DNA of 23,860 bases, taken from positions 1 to 23,860 of the forward strand of contig DGDD01000029.1 of assembly GCA_002385265.1 (NCBI GenBank). The letters are read 5' to 3'. Shown one piece after another: positions 14,799 to 22,895 of the stretch. This DNA is from Chitinophagaceae bacterium UBA3961. GTDB taxonomy: Bacteria > Bacteroidota > Bacteroidia > Chitinophagales > Chitinophagaceae. The position numbers and the translations under genes are program-made. Within the stretch, counting starts at the first letter, position 1. Each line of letters begins with the position of its first letter. The notes under the pieces are model-generated. The model did no database searches and was not told where the DNA came from. It saw only the letters and a list, made by a program, of their open reading frames with translations.

Positions 14799-16094
14799 TT
14801 ACGATAAAGCTCCGGCTATACAACCGCACATTAAACAGGCAATTGTACCTCCCAATAGGGCTTTGACTCCTAATTCTGTTAGATTTTTTCGTTGATTGGG
14901 GGCCAATTGACTGATACCGCCAATTTGTATTCCTATTGAGGCAAAATTAGCGAATCCACAAAGGGCATAGGTGGCAATCAATATCGATTTTGGGTCAGCA
15001 ATTTTTCCCGTCGTTTTCATGTCACCAAACGAAATATAGGCAACGAACTCATTCAAAATGGTTTTCTCGCCCAAAAGCTGCCCCACCATAACCATCTCAT
15101 TGGAGTTGACCCCAATTAGCCATGCAACCGGCGCGAAAATATAGCCTAGAATCATTTGAAGTGACAAGGAATTGTATCGTCCTCCGGTTAATGAAACTAT
15201 TTCATCGTTAAAACCAAATCTGTAAGAAATGGTTCCCAATACCCAGTTTCCCATATACATAAGCGCCGTGAACACGATCAACATGGCACCCACATTTACA
15301 GCTAGCTTTAAACCGTCTGTGGTACCTAGGGAAATGGCATCCAGGAAATTGTCGCCTAATTTTTCCTTTGGCACTTTTAGTTCCTGCATTACATTTTCTG
15401 TTTGCGGGAAGAGTATTTTGGAAACTACAATTGCAGCGGGAGCACTCATGATACTTTGACTCAACATGTGAAGCGCAAAATATTGTTGTTGAACCGGATC
15501 GTTTCCACCCAGAAAACCAACATAAGCGGCTAACACACTTCCTGCAGTATTGGCCATACCACCCACCATAATACACATCATTTCAGAGCGGGTAAGTTTG
15601 TCGAGAAACGGGCGAATCATTAATGGGGCCTCCGTTTGACCCAGAAAGATATTCGCCGCAGTGGAAACGCTCTCAGGACCGGAGATGCCAATTTTCTTCA
15701 ACATCCAGGCAAACACATAAACAACCTTCTGCAAAATTCCCAGGTAATAAAACATAGCCGACAATGCGGCAAAGAAAATGATATTGGGAAGTACTTGAAC
15801 TCCGAAAATGTAGGCCCAAGAACCGTTAGAATCTGCCAAATTACCAAAAATGAACTCGATTCCTTTGTGGCCGATATTGATCAACTCTACAAATTTGGCA
15901 CTGAGCCAAGAGAAAACGATTTTGACTACGTTAACTTTCAACACTCCAAGGGCAAAACCAATTTGAGCTGCAATGCCAATTCCAACCAACTTCCAATTAA
16001 TGGCTCTTCTATTGGTACTAAAAATCCAACAAATAAATATGAGGAAAAACATGCCGAGGGCACCGCGCATCAAATTTTCAATAGCAGGGTTCAT
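14799..16094 (-). CDS. Concentrative nucleoside transporter (CNT family)
   Basis: A 431-residue inner-membrane symporter. I start at ATG 16094 (MNPAIENLMRGALGMF). The frame extends 17 codons upstream, but that stretch looks non-coding. The CNT order is readable: an N-terminal domain (about 1-90), a gate domain with LPNIIFFAALSAMFYYLG, the substrate-site motif GQTEAPLMIRPF, MVGGMANTAGSVLAAYVG, then the C-terminal domain with the LNEFVAY motif and the GFANFASIGIQIGG stretch. In characterised CNTs the GQTEAPL and NEFVAY motifs line the nucleoside pocket and sodium site. The protein should import nucleosides using a sodium or proton gradient. It is followed by its own terminator, and a possible leader hairpin lies upstream (16165-16191). 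Confidence 0.92.
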   Translation of the reverse strand: MNPAIENLMRGALGMFFLIFICWIFSTNRRAINWKLVGIGIAAQIGFALGVLKVNVVKIVFSWLSAKFVELINIGHKGIEFIFGNLADSNGSWAYIFGVQVLPNIIFFAALSAMFYYLGILQKVVYVFAWMLKKIGISGPESVSTAANIFLGQTEAPLMIRPFLDKLTRSEMMCIMVGGMANTAGSVLAAYVGFLGGNDPVQQQYFALHMLSQSIMSAPAAIVVSKILFPQTENVMQELKVPKEKLGDNFLDAISLGTTDGLKLAVNVGAMLIVFTALMYMGNWVLGTISYRFGFNDEIVSLTGGRYNSLSLQMILGYIFAPVAWLIGVNSNEMVMVGQLLGEKTILNEFVAYISFGDMKTTGKIADPKSILIATYALCGFANFASIGIQIGGISQLAPNQRKNLTELGVKALLGGTIACLMCGCIAGALS

Positions 16095-16349
16095 GCAGTA
16101 GTTTTTGGTAATAGTAAGAAAACAGCAATATAAACGAATTTTCAATAAAATCGGGTGTTTTCAGGGGGCTTAACATGTTTTTCTAAGGCCCAATAATCCA
16201 ATATTTGTACAGGCGGTTGGAATATCGATACAAAGACTACAAAGGGATTATTCTAACATGAGTAATTATCTGTGACCTCAGATTCTCGAAAACAAAAATC
16301 CCGGTCGTTATAGCGACCGGGACCGAGTATTGTAATCCACAACAATCTG
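16095..16349. other. Intergenic region, leader of the transporter and 3' end of trxA
   Basis: 255 bases between the nucleoside transporter start and the trxA stop. It holds the trxA terminator (16288-16322) and an imperfect hairpin (GGGGCTTA 16165-16172 with TAAGGCCC 16184-16191, one mismatch) in the presumed transporter leader. No gene or recognisable riboswitch was seen. Confidence 0.5.
16288..16322 (-). terminator. Rho-independent terminator of trxA
   Basis: A perfect 9-bp GC-rich stem, TCCCGGTCG (16299-16307) with CGACCGGGA (16314-16322) and a 6-base loop. Read leftward it is followed by TTTTTGTTTT. It lies 27 nt beyond the thioredoxin stop codon. Confidence 0.9.
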
Positions 16350-16667
16350 TTAGATGTGTTGCTCAATTTTCTTAACGAAATTGCCTTTAGGTTGTGCACC
16401 TACTAATTTATCAACTACCTTACCACCTTTGATAAAAAGAATCGCAGGGATTGAGGTAACACCGAAGTCGATTGACAACTTAGGGTTATGGTCAACGTTT
16501 ACTTTTCCCACATTTACGCGACCATCGTATTCTTTAGATAATTCTTCGATTACGGGACCAATTGCGCGACAAGGACCACACCATTCTGCCCAAAAGTCAA
16601 CTACTGTTAATTTATCAGAACTGATCACTTTCTCTTGAAAGTTGCCATCTGTGAATTCTAATGCCAT
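16350..16667 (-). CDS. trxA: Thioredoxin
   Basis: A 105-residue classical cytosolic thioredoxin of typical family length. The redox site is W29-C30-G-P-C33 within VVDFWAEWCGPCRAIGPVIEEL. The buried Asp of VVDFWA and the cis-proline P74 (TSIPAILFIKGG) are present. It reduces protein disulfides, regenerated by thioredoxin reductase, which is not in this window. The ATG at 16667 is the natural start. A possible promoter lies immediately upstream on the minus strand: TTTG at 16706-16709, a 20-nt spacer and TACTTTAA at 16678-16685, an imperfect -7 box. A strong terminator follows, so it is probably a single-gene transcript. Confidence 0.96.
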   Translation of the reverse strand: MALEFTDGNFQEKVISSDKLTVVDFWAEWCGPCRAIGPVIEELSKEYDGRVNVGKVNVDHNPKLSIDFGVTSIPAILFIKGGKVVDKLVGAQPKGNFVKKIEQHI

Positions 16668-16860
16668 AATTAATTGTTTAAAGTATTTAGATCAAATGAT
16701 TTATACAAAGGAGGACAAATTTAACGCCATTATCGATAACCCGCAAAGCTGGCAGACCGTTGTGCAAAACTTGTCATTTTTCCTGTTAAAACAATCCCAA
16801 TTGTCAGTTACCTCAAGGATACTCTTATTGACGCTAATATTAAATAGTCTTTGCAAGCTA
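16668..16860. other. Intergenic region between dnaE and trxA
   Basis: 193 bases after the dnaE stop and before the trxA start. A possible trxA promoter is at 16678-16709. A very weak 5-bp AT-rich hairpin (16791-16804) could be a dnaE terminator. I see no gene of its own. Confidence 0.4.
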
Positions 16861-19800
16861 TTAATTACTAATTACTTGCACTTCAAGTTCGGGGCTTTCT
16901 TGTAAAAAATGAGCCATTTCTTCGTTCATTTCGAATCCACTTTCCAAACTGTATAAGGTTACTTTCTGTTGCAGTTTGGAATCTTTGATAATAAACTTCA
17001 AACCAGACTTTCCTCTAAACTGTTTTATATTCTGATCTAAGAAGTCAACTAGTTTCGGAGTAATGTGTCGAGCTTCCAAGGAAAGAATCAGTTGTTTGGT
17101 AAAACTTTGTTTGATACTTTCTAATAGGATGATGCCCGTTACTTTGAATTCAAAATCATCGTCTTTGCCCCATCGGGTTTTGAAATGTCCTAGTAAGAAT
17201 AGGTTCTTTCCTTTTTCCAGATAGTTCGAATACTTCACGTAATCGTCACTCCACAACATAAATTCACTCTTGCCACTTAAATCTTCCAAAATGAATGAAC
17301 CAAAATTTCTTCCGGTTTTAGTAACACGGTGCTGCGCATCTGTTACGAGTCCGGCCAGACGAATGGTTTTGCCTGAATTGCCGAGTGTTTTAATGGTGTC
17401 TTTCATTTCATTGAAATCACTCATATTGGTTATACCGTAATGTTGGATTTCAAATTTAAAATGATCGAGAGGGTGACCGCTCATGAACATTCCTGTCACT
17501 TCTTTTTCATAATTCAACAACTCGGTGAGCGTCCATGGCTCACATACAGCAAGTTTGGGAGCCGGCACTTCCATTACCGATGGCAGATCGCCGAATAAAG
17601 TATTTGAGGTTCCAGAACTTAAAGATTGTTGTGTTTGACCCCAGGTAATAATTCGTTCTAATCCGTTTTTTGATTCGCCGGGTGCCAAGTAAAAATATTG
17701 TGCTCTGTGAATGTCTTTAAAGCAATCAAATGCCCCGGCATAAACCAAGCTTTCCAATGTCTTTTTATTCACGGTGCGTTGGTTTACTCTCTTGATCATG
17801 TCGAATATGGAGGAGAAGGCTCCTTTGCATTCACGTTCTTCAATTAAGGCATCTACTGCGGCTTCGCCTACACCCTTTAATCCACCTAAGCCAAATCGAA
17901 TATCACCCACTTTATTTACGGCAAATCCTTTTTTAGATTCATTGATATCGGGACCCAGTACATTCAACCCCATCCGCTTGCACTCTTCCATAAAGAAGGT
18001 GATTTTTTCAATACTACCGGCGTTGTTCAAAACTGCAGCCATGTATTCGGAAGGGTAGTGGGCTTTTAAATAAGCAGTTTGATACGCAACAAAGGCGTAA
18101 CATGTTGAGTGCGATTTGTTGAAGGCATATTGAGCGAATGCCTCCCAGTCTGTCCAAATCTTCTCCAGTTTTTCTTTATCGTGTCCTTTCTTACTTGCAC
18201 CATCAATAAACTGGCTTTTCATTTTGTCGAGTACGGCCTTCTGCTTTTTACCCATTGCCTTACGCAACACGTCGGCATCTCCTTTGCTAAATCCGGCCAA
18301 ACTTTGCGCAAGCAACATCACCTGCTCTTGATAAACCGTAATTCCGTAAGTCTCTTCTAAGTACTCGGCCATTTCAGGCAAATCATATTGAATGGCTTGC
18401 TTTCCATGTTTACGATCAATGAAGTCGGGGATATAGGCCAATGGACCGGGACGGTACAAGGCGTTCATCGCAATCAAATCATCGAACTTATCCGGTTTCA
18501 AATCGCGCAGGTATTTCTGCATGCCGGGACTTTCAAACTGGAAGGTACCGATGGTGTCACCTTTTTGATAGATTTGAAAGGTCTTCTCGTCGTCGAGTGG
18601 AATATAATCGATGTCTATTTCTTCGCCATGATTTTCTTTGATCATGCGCAAAGCATTCTTAATGATGGTGAGGGTCTTTAAACCCAAGAAGTCCATCTTG
18701 ATTACACCCGCGTCTTCAATGATACTGCCCTCAATTTGTGTTACCCAAAGCGGTGAATCTTTGGCAATACAAACCGGAATAAGTTCTGTAAGGTCTTTTG
18801 GAGCAATGATGATACCTGCAGCATGGATACCGGTGTTACGCACAGAACCTTCCAAACGTTCGGCCTCATGTAAAACCGTTCCTTCTAAGGTTTCTTCCCT
18901 TTTATAAATTTCCCTAAGCTTTTTAACCGAGTCGATTTCTTCAGGAGTGAGATTGTATTTTTCTTCTAATGAACCTTCGCCTTCCTTAGTGGTAAGCTTG
19001 GCATGCAATACTTTTCCCAATTCTATTCCGGGTTTCTCCGGAACCATCTTCGCCATAGCATTTGATTCTGCTAAAGGCAGATCCATTACACGTGCCACGT
19101 CTTTGATACTCATCTTCGCTGCCATCGTACCATAAGTAACGATTTGGGCTACCTGATTTTGACCGTATTTTCCTACTACATAATCGATTACTTTCTGACG
19201 GCCTTCATCATCGAAGTCCGTATCGATATCCGGCATTGACTTACGATCAGGATTTAAGAAACGCTCAAAAAGTAGTTTGTACTTAACAGGGTCTATATTA
19301 GTGATGCCAATACAATAAGCTACTACGCTACCGGCTGCAGAACCACGCCCCGGCCCAACAAATACTCCCAAGTTTCTTCCGGCTTTGATGAAATCACTTA
19401 CAATCAAAAAGTACCCGGCAAATCCCATGGTTTTGATGGTGAACAATTCAAAGTCGATCCGCTCTTGAATATCAGGCGTGAGATCTGAGTAGCGCTCCTT
19501 CGCACCTAAGTAGGTCAAGTGCTTCAAATATTCCCACTGGTTCAAATTACTATCATCGTGAATCTGGAACTCTTTGGGAAGTGGAAAGGCAGGAAGCAAG
19601 ATGTCTTTTTTAAGATTCAAGACTTCCACTCGATCCACAATCATATTGGTGTTGTCAATTGCTTCAGGTATGTCCGAAAACAATTGCTGCATTTCTTCAG
19701 GCGATTTAAAGTAGAACTGATCGTTGGGGAATTTGAAACGACGGTTTTTTAAGTTCACATCGTCGTTCACAAAATCATCGTAACCGGGCGTACTTTTCTT

Positions 19801-20508
19801 TTCACCGGTATTGATACAAAGCAAGATATCGTGTGCATTGTAATCGTCCTTATCTGTGTAATGACTGTCATTTGTAGCAATTACGGGCACATTGTATTTC
19901 TTCGAAAACTGAAGCAGGGTTTGATTGATGATTTCCTGCTCTTTGATATTGTGGCGCTGAATTTCGATGAAATAGTCTTCTCCAAACAAATCCAACCACC
20001 ATTTGAATTCTTTTTCAGCTTCGTCGACGCCTTCGTGTAAAATTGTTTGAGGCACATAGGCACCAATACAACAGGTGGTGGCAATCAGTCCCTCATGGTA
20101 CTTTTCGATCAATTGTTTATCGATACGAGGATATTTGCTATACATACCCTCAATGTACCCAAGTGAAGTAAGTTTGATAAGGTTCTGATAACCTGTTTTA
20201 TTTTTTGCCAGAAGTACCTGGTGGTAGCGTTCGTCTTTTTGGTCTTTGCTGAATTGTTGACGCGTCCGATCTTTCACCACATAGAATTCGCAACCTACAA
20301 TTGGCTTTACTTTCAGCGTACCGTCTTCGTTTTTATGTTTATAAGCTTCTGATACAAATTCAAAGGCACCGAACATGTTTCCGTGATCGGTGATGGCCAT
20401 GGCAGGCATCTGATGCTTTACCGCCTTTTTATACAAACTTTGAATGGATGCAGCCCCATCCAGCAGTGAGAATTGAGTATGACAATGGAGATGCGAAAAC
20501 TTGGGCAT
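16861..20508 (-). CDS. dnaE: DNA polymerase III subunit alpha
   Basis: The 1215-residue catalytic subunit of the replicative polymerase. I start at ATG 20508 (MPKFSHLHCHTQFSLLDG), the standard family N-terminus; a 15-codon-longer reading is less likely. Residues 1-270 form the PHP domain. Palm residues D427 and D429 (PDIDTDF) and D606 (KMDFLGL) match the three catalytic aspartates. GPGRGSAAGS (386-395) is the nucleotide-contacting loop. A helix-hairpin-helix (GLGGLKGVGEAA) and an OB-fold (IRLAGLVTDAQHRVTKTGRNFG) follow, then a C-terminal region. PHP residues expected to bind metal appear present: H8, H10, D41/H42, E74, H96, C146 or C147, H186, D214 and H216. This is the DnaE1 type, not PolC. 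It is probably expressed alone. Confidence 0.97.
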   Translation of the reverse strand: MPKFSHLHCHTQFSLLDGAASIQSLYKKAVKHQMPAMAITDHGNMFGAFEFVSEAYKHKNEDGTLKVKPIVGCEFYVVKDRTRQQFSKDQKDERYHQVLLAKNKTGYQNLIKLTSLGYIEGMYSKYPRIDKQLIEKYHEGLIATTCCIGAYVPQTILHEGVDEAEKEFKWWLDLFGEDYFIEIQRHNIKEQEIINQTLLQFSKKYNVPVIATNDSHYTDKDDYNAHDILLCINTGEKKSTPGYDDFVNDDVNLKNRRFKFPNDQFYFKSPEEMQQLFSDIPEAIDNTNMIVDRVEVLNLKKDILLPAFPLPKEFQIHDDSNLNQWEYLKHLTYLGAKERYSDLTPDIQERIDFELFTIKTMGFAGYFLIVSDFIKAGRNLGVFVGPGRGSAAGSVVAYCIGITNIDPVKYKLLFERFLNPDRKSMPDIDTDFDDEGRQKVIDYVVGKYGQNQVAQIVTYGTMAAKMSIKDVARVMDLPLAESNAMAKMVPEKPGIELGKVLHAKLTTKEGEGSLEEKYNLTPEEIDSVKKLREIYKREETLEGTVLHEAERLEGSVRNTGIHAAGIIIAPKDLTELIPVCIAKDSPLWVTQIEGSIIEDAGVIKMDFLGLKTLTIIKNALRMIKENHGEEIDIDYIPLDDEKTFQIYQKGDTIGTFQFESPGMQKYLRDLKPDKFDDLIAMNALYRPGPLAYIPDFIDRKHGKQAIQYDLPEMAEYLEETYGITVYQEQVMLLAQSLAGFSKGDADVLRKAMGKKQKAVLDKMKSQFIDGASKKGHDKEKLEKIWTDWEAFAQYAFNKSHSTCYAFVAYQTAYLKAHYPSEYMAAVLNNAGSIEKITFFMEECKRMGLNVLGPDINESKKGFAVNKVGDIRFGLGGLKGVGEAAVDALIEERECKGAFSSIFDMIKRVNQRTVNKKTLESLVYAGAFDCFKDIHRAQYFYLAPGESKNGLERIITWGQTQQSLSSGTSNTLFGDLPSVMEVPAPKLAVCEPWTLTELLNYEKEVTGMFMSGHPLDHFKFEIQHYGITNMSDFNEMKDTIKTLGNSGKTIRLAGLVTDAQHRVTKTGRNFGSFILEDLSGKSEFMLWSDDYVKYSNYLEKGKNLFLLGHFKTRWGKDDDFEFKVTGIILLESIKQSFTKQLILSLEARHITPKLVDFLDQNIKQFRGKSGLKFIIKDSKLQQKVTLYSLESGFEMNEEMAHFLQESPELEVQVISN

Positions 20509-20529
20509 AGTACGAAACGATTGAGCCTG

Positions 20530-20537
20530 CAAATTTA
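20530..20537 (-). promoter_or_regulatory. TAnnTTTG -7 promoter element of dnaE
   Basis: On the minus strand TAAATTTG matches the Bacteroidota -7 consensus, 21 nt before ATG 20508, giving a leader of about 16 nt. A TTTG occurs 13 nt further upstream (20551-20554), closer than the usual -33 spacing. Confidence 0.45.
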
Positions 20538-20581
20538 CGACTTCGGGGGGCAAAATAGGGGAGTTTCACAACCGATAGATG

Positions 20582-20594
20582 GCATAATTTATGC
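20582..20594. promoter_or_regulatory. Palindrome in the dnaE / NlpC-P60 divergent region
   Basis: GCATAA-T-TTATGC is a perfect 6+6 inverted repeat with a one-base centre. It ends 12 nt upstream of the first -7 box of the NlpC/P60 gene. Position suggests an operator, but this is inference only. Confidence 0.3.
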
Positions 20595-20606
20595 ACATGA
20601 AGGGAA

Positions 20607-20614
20607 TAAATTTG
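20607..20614 (+). promoter_or_regulatory. TAnnTTTG -7 element, first of two before the NlpC/P60 gene
   Basis: TAAATTTG matches the -7 consensus 22 nt before ATG 20637, leaving a leader of about 15-17 nt. Confidence 0.4.
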
Positions 20615-20621
20615 AATGCAT

Positions 20622-20629
20622 TAACTTTG
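20622..20629 (+). promoter_or_regulatory. TAnnTTTG -7 element, second of two before the NlpC/P60 gene
   Basis: TAACTTTG matches the -7 consensus, ending 7 nt before ATG 20637. If used, transcription would begin at or within 2-3 nt of the start codon, giving a nearly leaderless mRNA. Confidence 0.35.
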
Positions 20630-20636
20630 CAGGGCA

Positions 20637-21302
20637 ATGAATAAGTTGTTGTTGATCATATTGTTAAGCGTATTGGCTAGTTCCTGCTCGTTTTTAAAAA
20701 AAACGACCGGAAAGCAAACAGCAGCGGCTGTTTCTAAGCCAGTAGCCGCACCTAAAAAGGAGGCCGGCTCAAAGATCATTGCGCCGCCTGTAGGTTCCGA
20801 TGCATCAACGGGAATTCCCAACCCAACAGATGAGGTGACCAACGTTCCCAAGATCGCTCCGGAAATGCTCTACGATCTTCAATTCAAATACGCAATTCTG
20901 CTCGATATTCCTGTTGAGACCATGCTTAACCACAAATTCATTGAATTCATGGAAGGCTGGTACGGAACGAAATACAAAATGGGTGGACTCGATAAAAGTG
21001 GAATCGACTGTTCCGGTTTCGCATTAACCTACATGAGTTATTTCTACAATGTTTCTTTACCACGATCGAGCGTGGAGCAATACCATTTTGCTACTCCCAT
21101 TTCCAAATCTGAATTAAAAGAAGGCGATCTGGTCTTCTTCAAAATAGCCCGCAAAAAAGAAGTCTCTCACGTTGGCGTGTATCTCACCAATGGCAAATTT
21201 GCACACGCTTCTACCAGCAATGGGGTTATCATTAGCGATTTGAATGAGCCCTATTATTTGCAGCATTTTGCGGGGTGCGGAAGAGCCGTGAATAGTAATT
21301 AA
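20637..21302 (+). CDS. NlpC/P60 family lipoprotein (cell-wall endopeptidase)
   Basis: A 221-residue lipoprotein: lipobox LASSC with lipidated Cys17, then a K/A/P-rich flexible linker (about 20-70), a short helical segment, and the NlpC/P60 domain (about 100-220). The catalytic Cys125 is in the hallmark DCSGF motif, the catalytic His178 in VSHVGVYL, and the third polar residue His190 in FAHAST. LPRSSVEQY and KEGDLVFF are also family-typical. These enzymes cleave the D-Glu/meso-diaminopimelate bond in peptidoglycan stem peptides, here anchored in the envelope facing the wall. It is monocistronic, divergent from dnaE, and its stop lies inside a copy of the TTAAGAA-type repeat. Confidence 0.93.
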   Translation: MNKLLLIILLSVLASSCSFLKKTTGKQTAAAVSKPVAAPKKEAGSKIIAPPVGSDASTGIPNPTDEVTNVPKIAPEMLYDLQFKYAILLDIPVETMLNHKFIEFMEGWYGTKYKMGGLDKSGIDCSGFALTYMSYFYNVSLPRSSVEQYHFATPISKSELKEGDLVFFKIARKKEVSHVGVYLTNGKFAHASTSNGVIISDLNEPYYLQHFAGCGRAVNSN

Positions 21303-21313
21303 GAATTAATAAT
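21295..21313. repeat. TTAAGAA-type repeat, copy after the NlpC/P60 gene
   Basis: GTAATTAAGAATTAATAAT is identical over 19 bases to 13338-13356. The last two codons and stop of the NlpC/P60 gene lie inside it. A 5-bp hairpin, GGAGC (21314-21318) and GCTCC (21325-21329), follows directly. Read leftward it is trailed by AT-rich sequence and might terminate the convergent flippase gene. Confidence 0.6.
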
Positions 21314-21359
21314 GGAGCAGCCGAGCTCCCTACTCGTGCTACTTTGATTTCGAGTTCCT

Positions 21360-22874
21360 TTAATTTTTTGGTTTGAGTCCTATTTTTTTAATAGCGGTTT
21401 GTAAAACAGGTCGGATATCGGGTGAGATGTTCAACGCAATGGTGCCCGTAACATAGATTACAAGAAAAACCGCACTTCTCAAGCAAATCCACCAAAAACC
21501 TTGTTGATCTTTGAATGCATAATAACTCACGAAATACCCTACAAGTCCAAGTAGTATAATGAACAGCGACTTTACATTGAAGGGTTGTAATTCGTATTTT
21601 CTATATAGGAAAATAAAACGAATTAAATTGTAGATCGTGAAAGAGATCAAATTTGCAATGGCCGGACCAGTTACACCCAGTTGCTTTGTTAAGAAGTAAT
21701 TTAATGGAAGTGTGATCAAGATAAGTACAATGCCGGAAAGAAATTCAAATCGCCAATAGATAGACGTGGCAATTATTTGAGCATTTACGCCTGTTCCCAT
21801 ATCAACAATTCGCATCAAACCAATAAACAAGAATACTTGTTGAGAAGCAATGAATTCTTTCTGCAAATGGAAGGTGAATACCCCGTCAATAAAATTGATC
21901 CAAATTAGCACGAACATTCCTATTGAGAAGATCATTTGATTGATCGAAGATCGATGATAGATCGTGCTGATTTTCTTCATGTCTTTGTCTTTCCAGGCTT
22001 GGGATAGAGCTCCTATTGAAGAAGAGATAATGCCTCTTTGTGGTGCTTGAATTAGGCTGGCAATGTTTTGGGCTAGAGTGTAAATGCCACCTAAGGCCAA
22101 CCCGTCTTTAAGCACTGAAGCAATAACGATGTTATCGAATGTATTAGAAATCGTATATACGAGAGTGCCACCCCAAACAAAGCTTACTAGCAATAGTATT
22201 TTCTTCTTGAAGCGGCGAGTTACATGACTAACTTTAAAATGAAAATGCACATTTCCTGCTTTCCAAAGCAGCAGAAAGAGGGTGATAAATAACAGTATAT
22301 AAGTAAAAGAATAGATCTTAATAAAGAGGTCGAAATCCTTAATTAAACCAATTCCGAGCAAGACAATGAGTAGTGTTGTGAATAGCCGAAACAACACTTC
22401 CCTTAGGAAATTTACAAGCACACTTTTTCCTAAATGCCAACTATAAGCTTCAAACAACAAAAAGAAGGTTAATCCAAATCCAAAGGGGAATACCCATTTG
22501 TAATAGGTTACTAAATCAGGAGCATTGGTTCCGAATTTGCGAATCACCAATTCTTTAAAAATCCAACCACCCGAAGCAACCAAAATGAATCCAATAACGC
22601 TGATCAATAACGACCAGCTCATCATGTCATTTTTGCTTGGCTCTAAATTGTCTTTGTAATACGGGAAAAATTTATTGACATAGGCAGTCATCCCCAATCC
22701 GGCAAAACTAGCCATGATATTGGCGATAGAAATGAATGCGCCTATGAGTCCATATTCGGCTTGTGTAAAGCCACTTCCCTCACGAGTAAATAGATAGGTA
22801 TTTACAAAGCCCAGCGCAAAGCCAAAATAAACAACAATGGAAGATATGATACTTTGCCGCCGGATCGTACTCAT
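21360..22874 (-). CDS. Polysaccharide flippase-like membrane protein (MOP superfamily)
   Basis: A 504-residue polytopic inner-membrane protein with about 12-14 hydrophobic helices spread along the whole chain. The opening helix pair (IISSIVVYFGFALGFVNTYLF ... FTQAEYGLIGAFISIANIMASFAGLGM) is characteristic of Wzx/MurJ-like lipid-linked oligosaccharide flippases. The mid-chain pattern of paired helices with short basic loops also fits. The likely role is moving a lipid-linked glycan across the inner membrane for surface polysaccharide synthesis; the substrate is unknown. It starts 21 nt after the M1 peptidase stop, on the same strand, and is probably co-transcribed. No glycosyltransferase cluster is in view, so it looks like an orphan flippase. 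Confidence 0.85.
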   Translation of the reverse strand: MSTIRRQSIISSIVVYFGFALGFVNTYLFTREGSGFTQAEYGLIGAFISIANIMASFAGLGMTAYVNKFFPYYKDNLEPSKNDMMSWSLLISVIGFILVASGGWIFKELVIRKFGTNAPDLVTYYKWVFPFGFGLTFFLLFEAYSWHLGKSVLVNFLREVLFRLFTTLLIVLLGIGLIKDFDLFIKIYSFTYILLFITLFLLLWKAGNVHFHFKVSHVTRRFKKKILLLVSFVWGGTLVYTISNTFDNIVIASVLKDGLALGGIYTLAQNIASLIQAPQRGIISSSIGALSQAWKDKDMKKISTIYHRSSINQMIFSIGMFVLIWINFIDGVFTFHLQKEFIASQQVFLFIGLMRIVDMGTGVNAQIIATSIYWRFEFLSGIVLILITLPLNYFLTKQLGVTGPAIANLISFTIYNLIRFIFLYRKYELQPFNVKSLFIILLGLVGYFVSYYAFKDQQGFWWICLRSAVFLVIYVTGTIALNISPDIRPVLQTAIKKIGLKPKN

Positions 22875-22895
22875 GGTTCAAAGATATTACTTCTT

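Noticed and set aside
15636..16133. A 165-codon open frame on the plus strand antisense to the nucleoside transporter
   Set aside because: It lies wholly within a confidently identified gene, has no recognisable domain, and has atypical composition. It is a shadow frame.
16165..16191. A purine or preQ1 riboswitch before the nucleoside transporter
   Set aside because: A single imperfect hairpin without the conserved core sequences of those classes. It is listed only as a low-interest observation.
16791..16804. Rho-independent terminator for dnaE
   Set aside because: The stem is only 5 bp and AT-rich with a short U-run, too weak to call.
16642..16905. An 87-codon open frame on the plus strand across the trxA-dnaE spacer, with an AGGAGG-like sequence inside
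   Set aside because: It overlaps both trxA and dnaE ends on the opposite strand, has no family resemblance, and the purine-rich site is not placed before a start codon. Bacteroidota rarely use strong Shine-Dalgarno sites.
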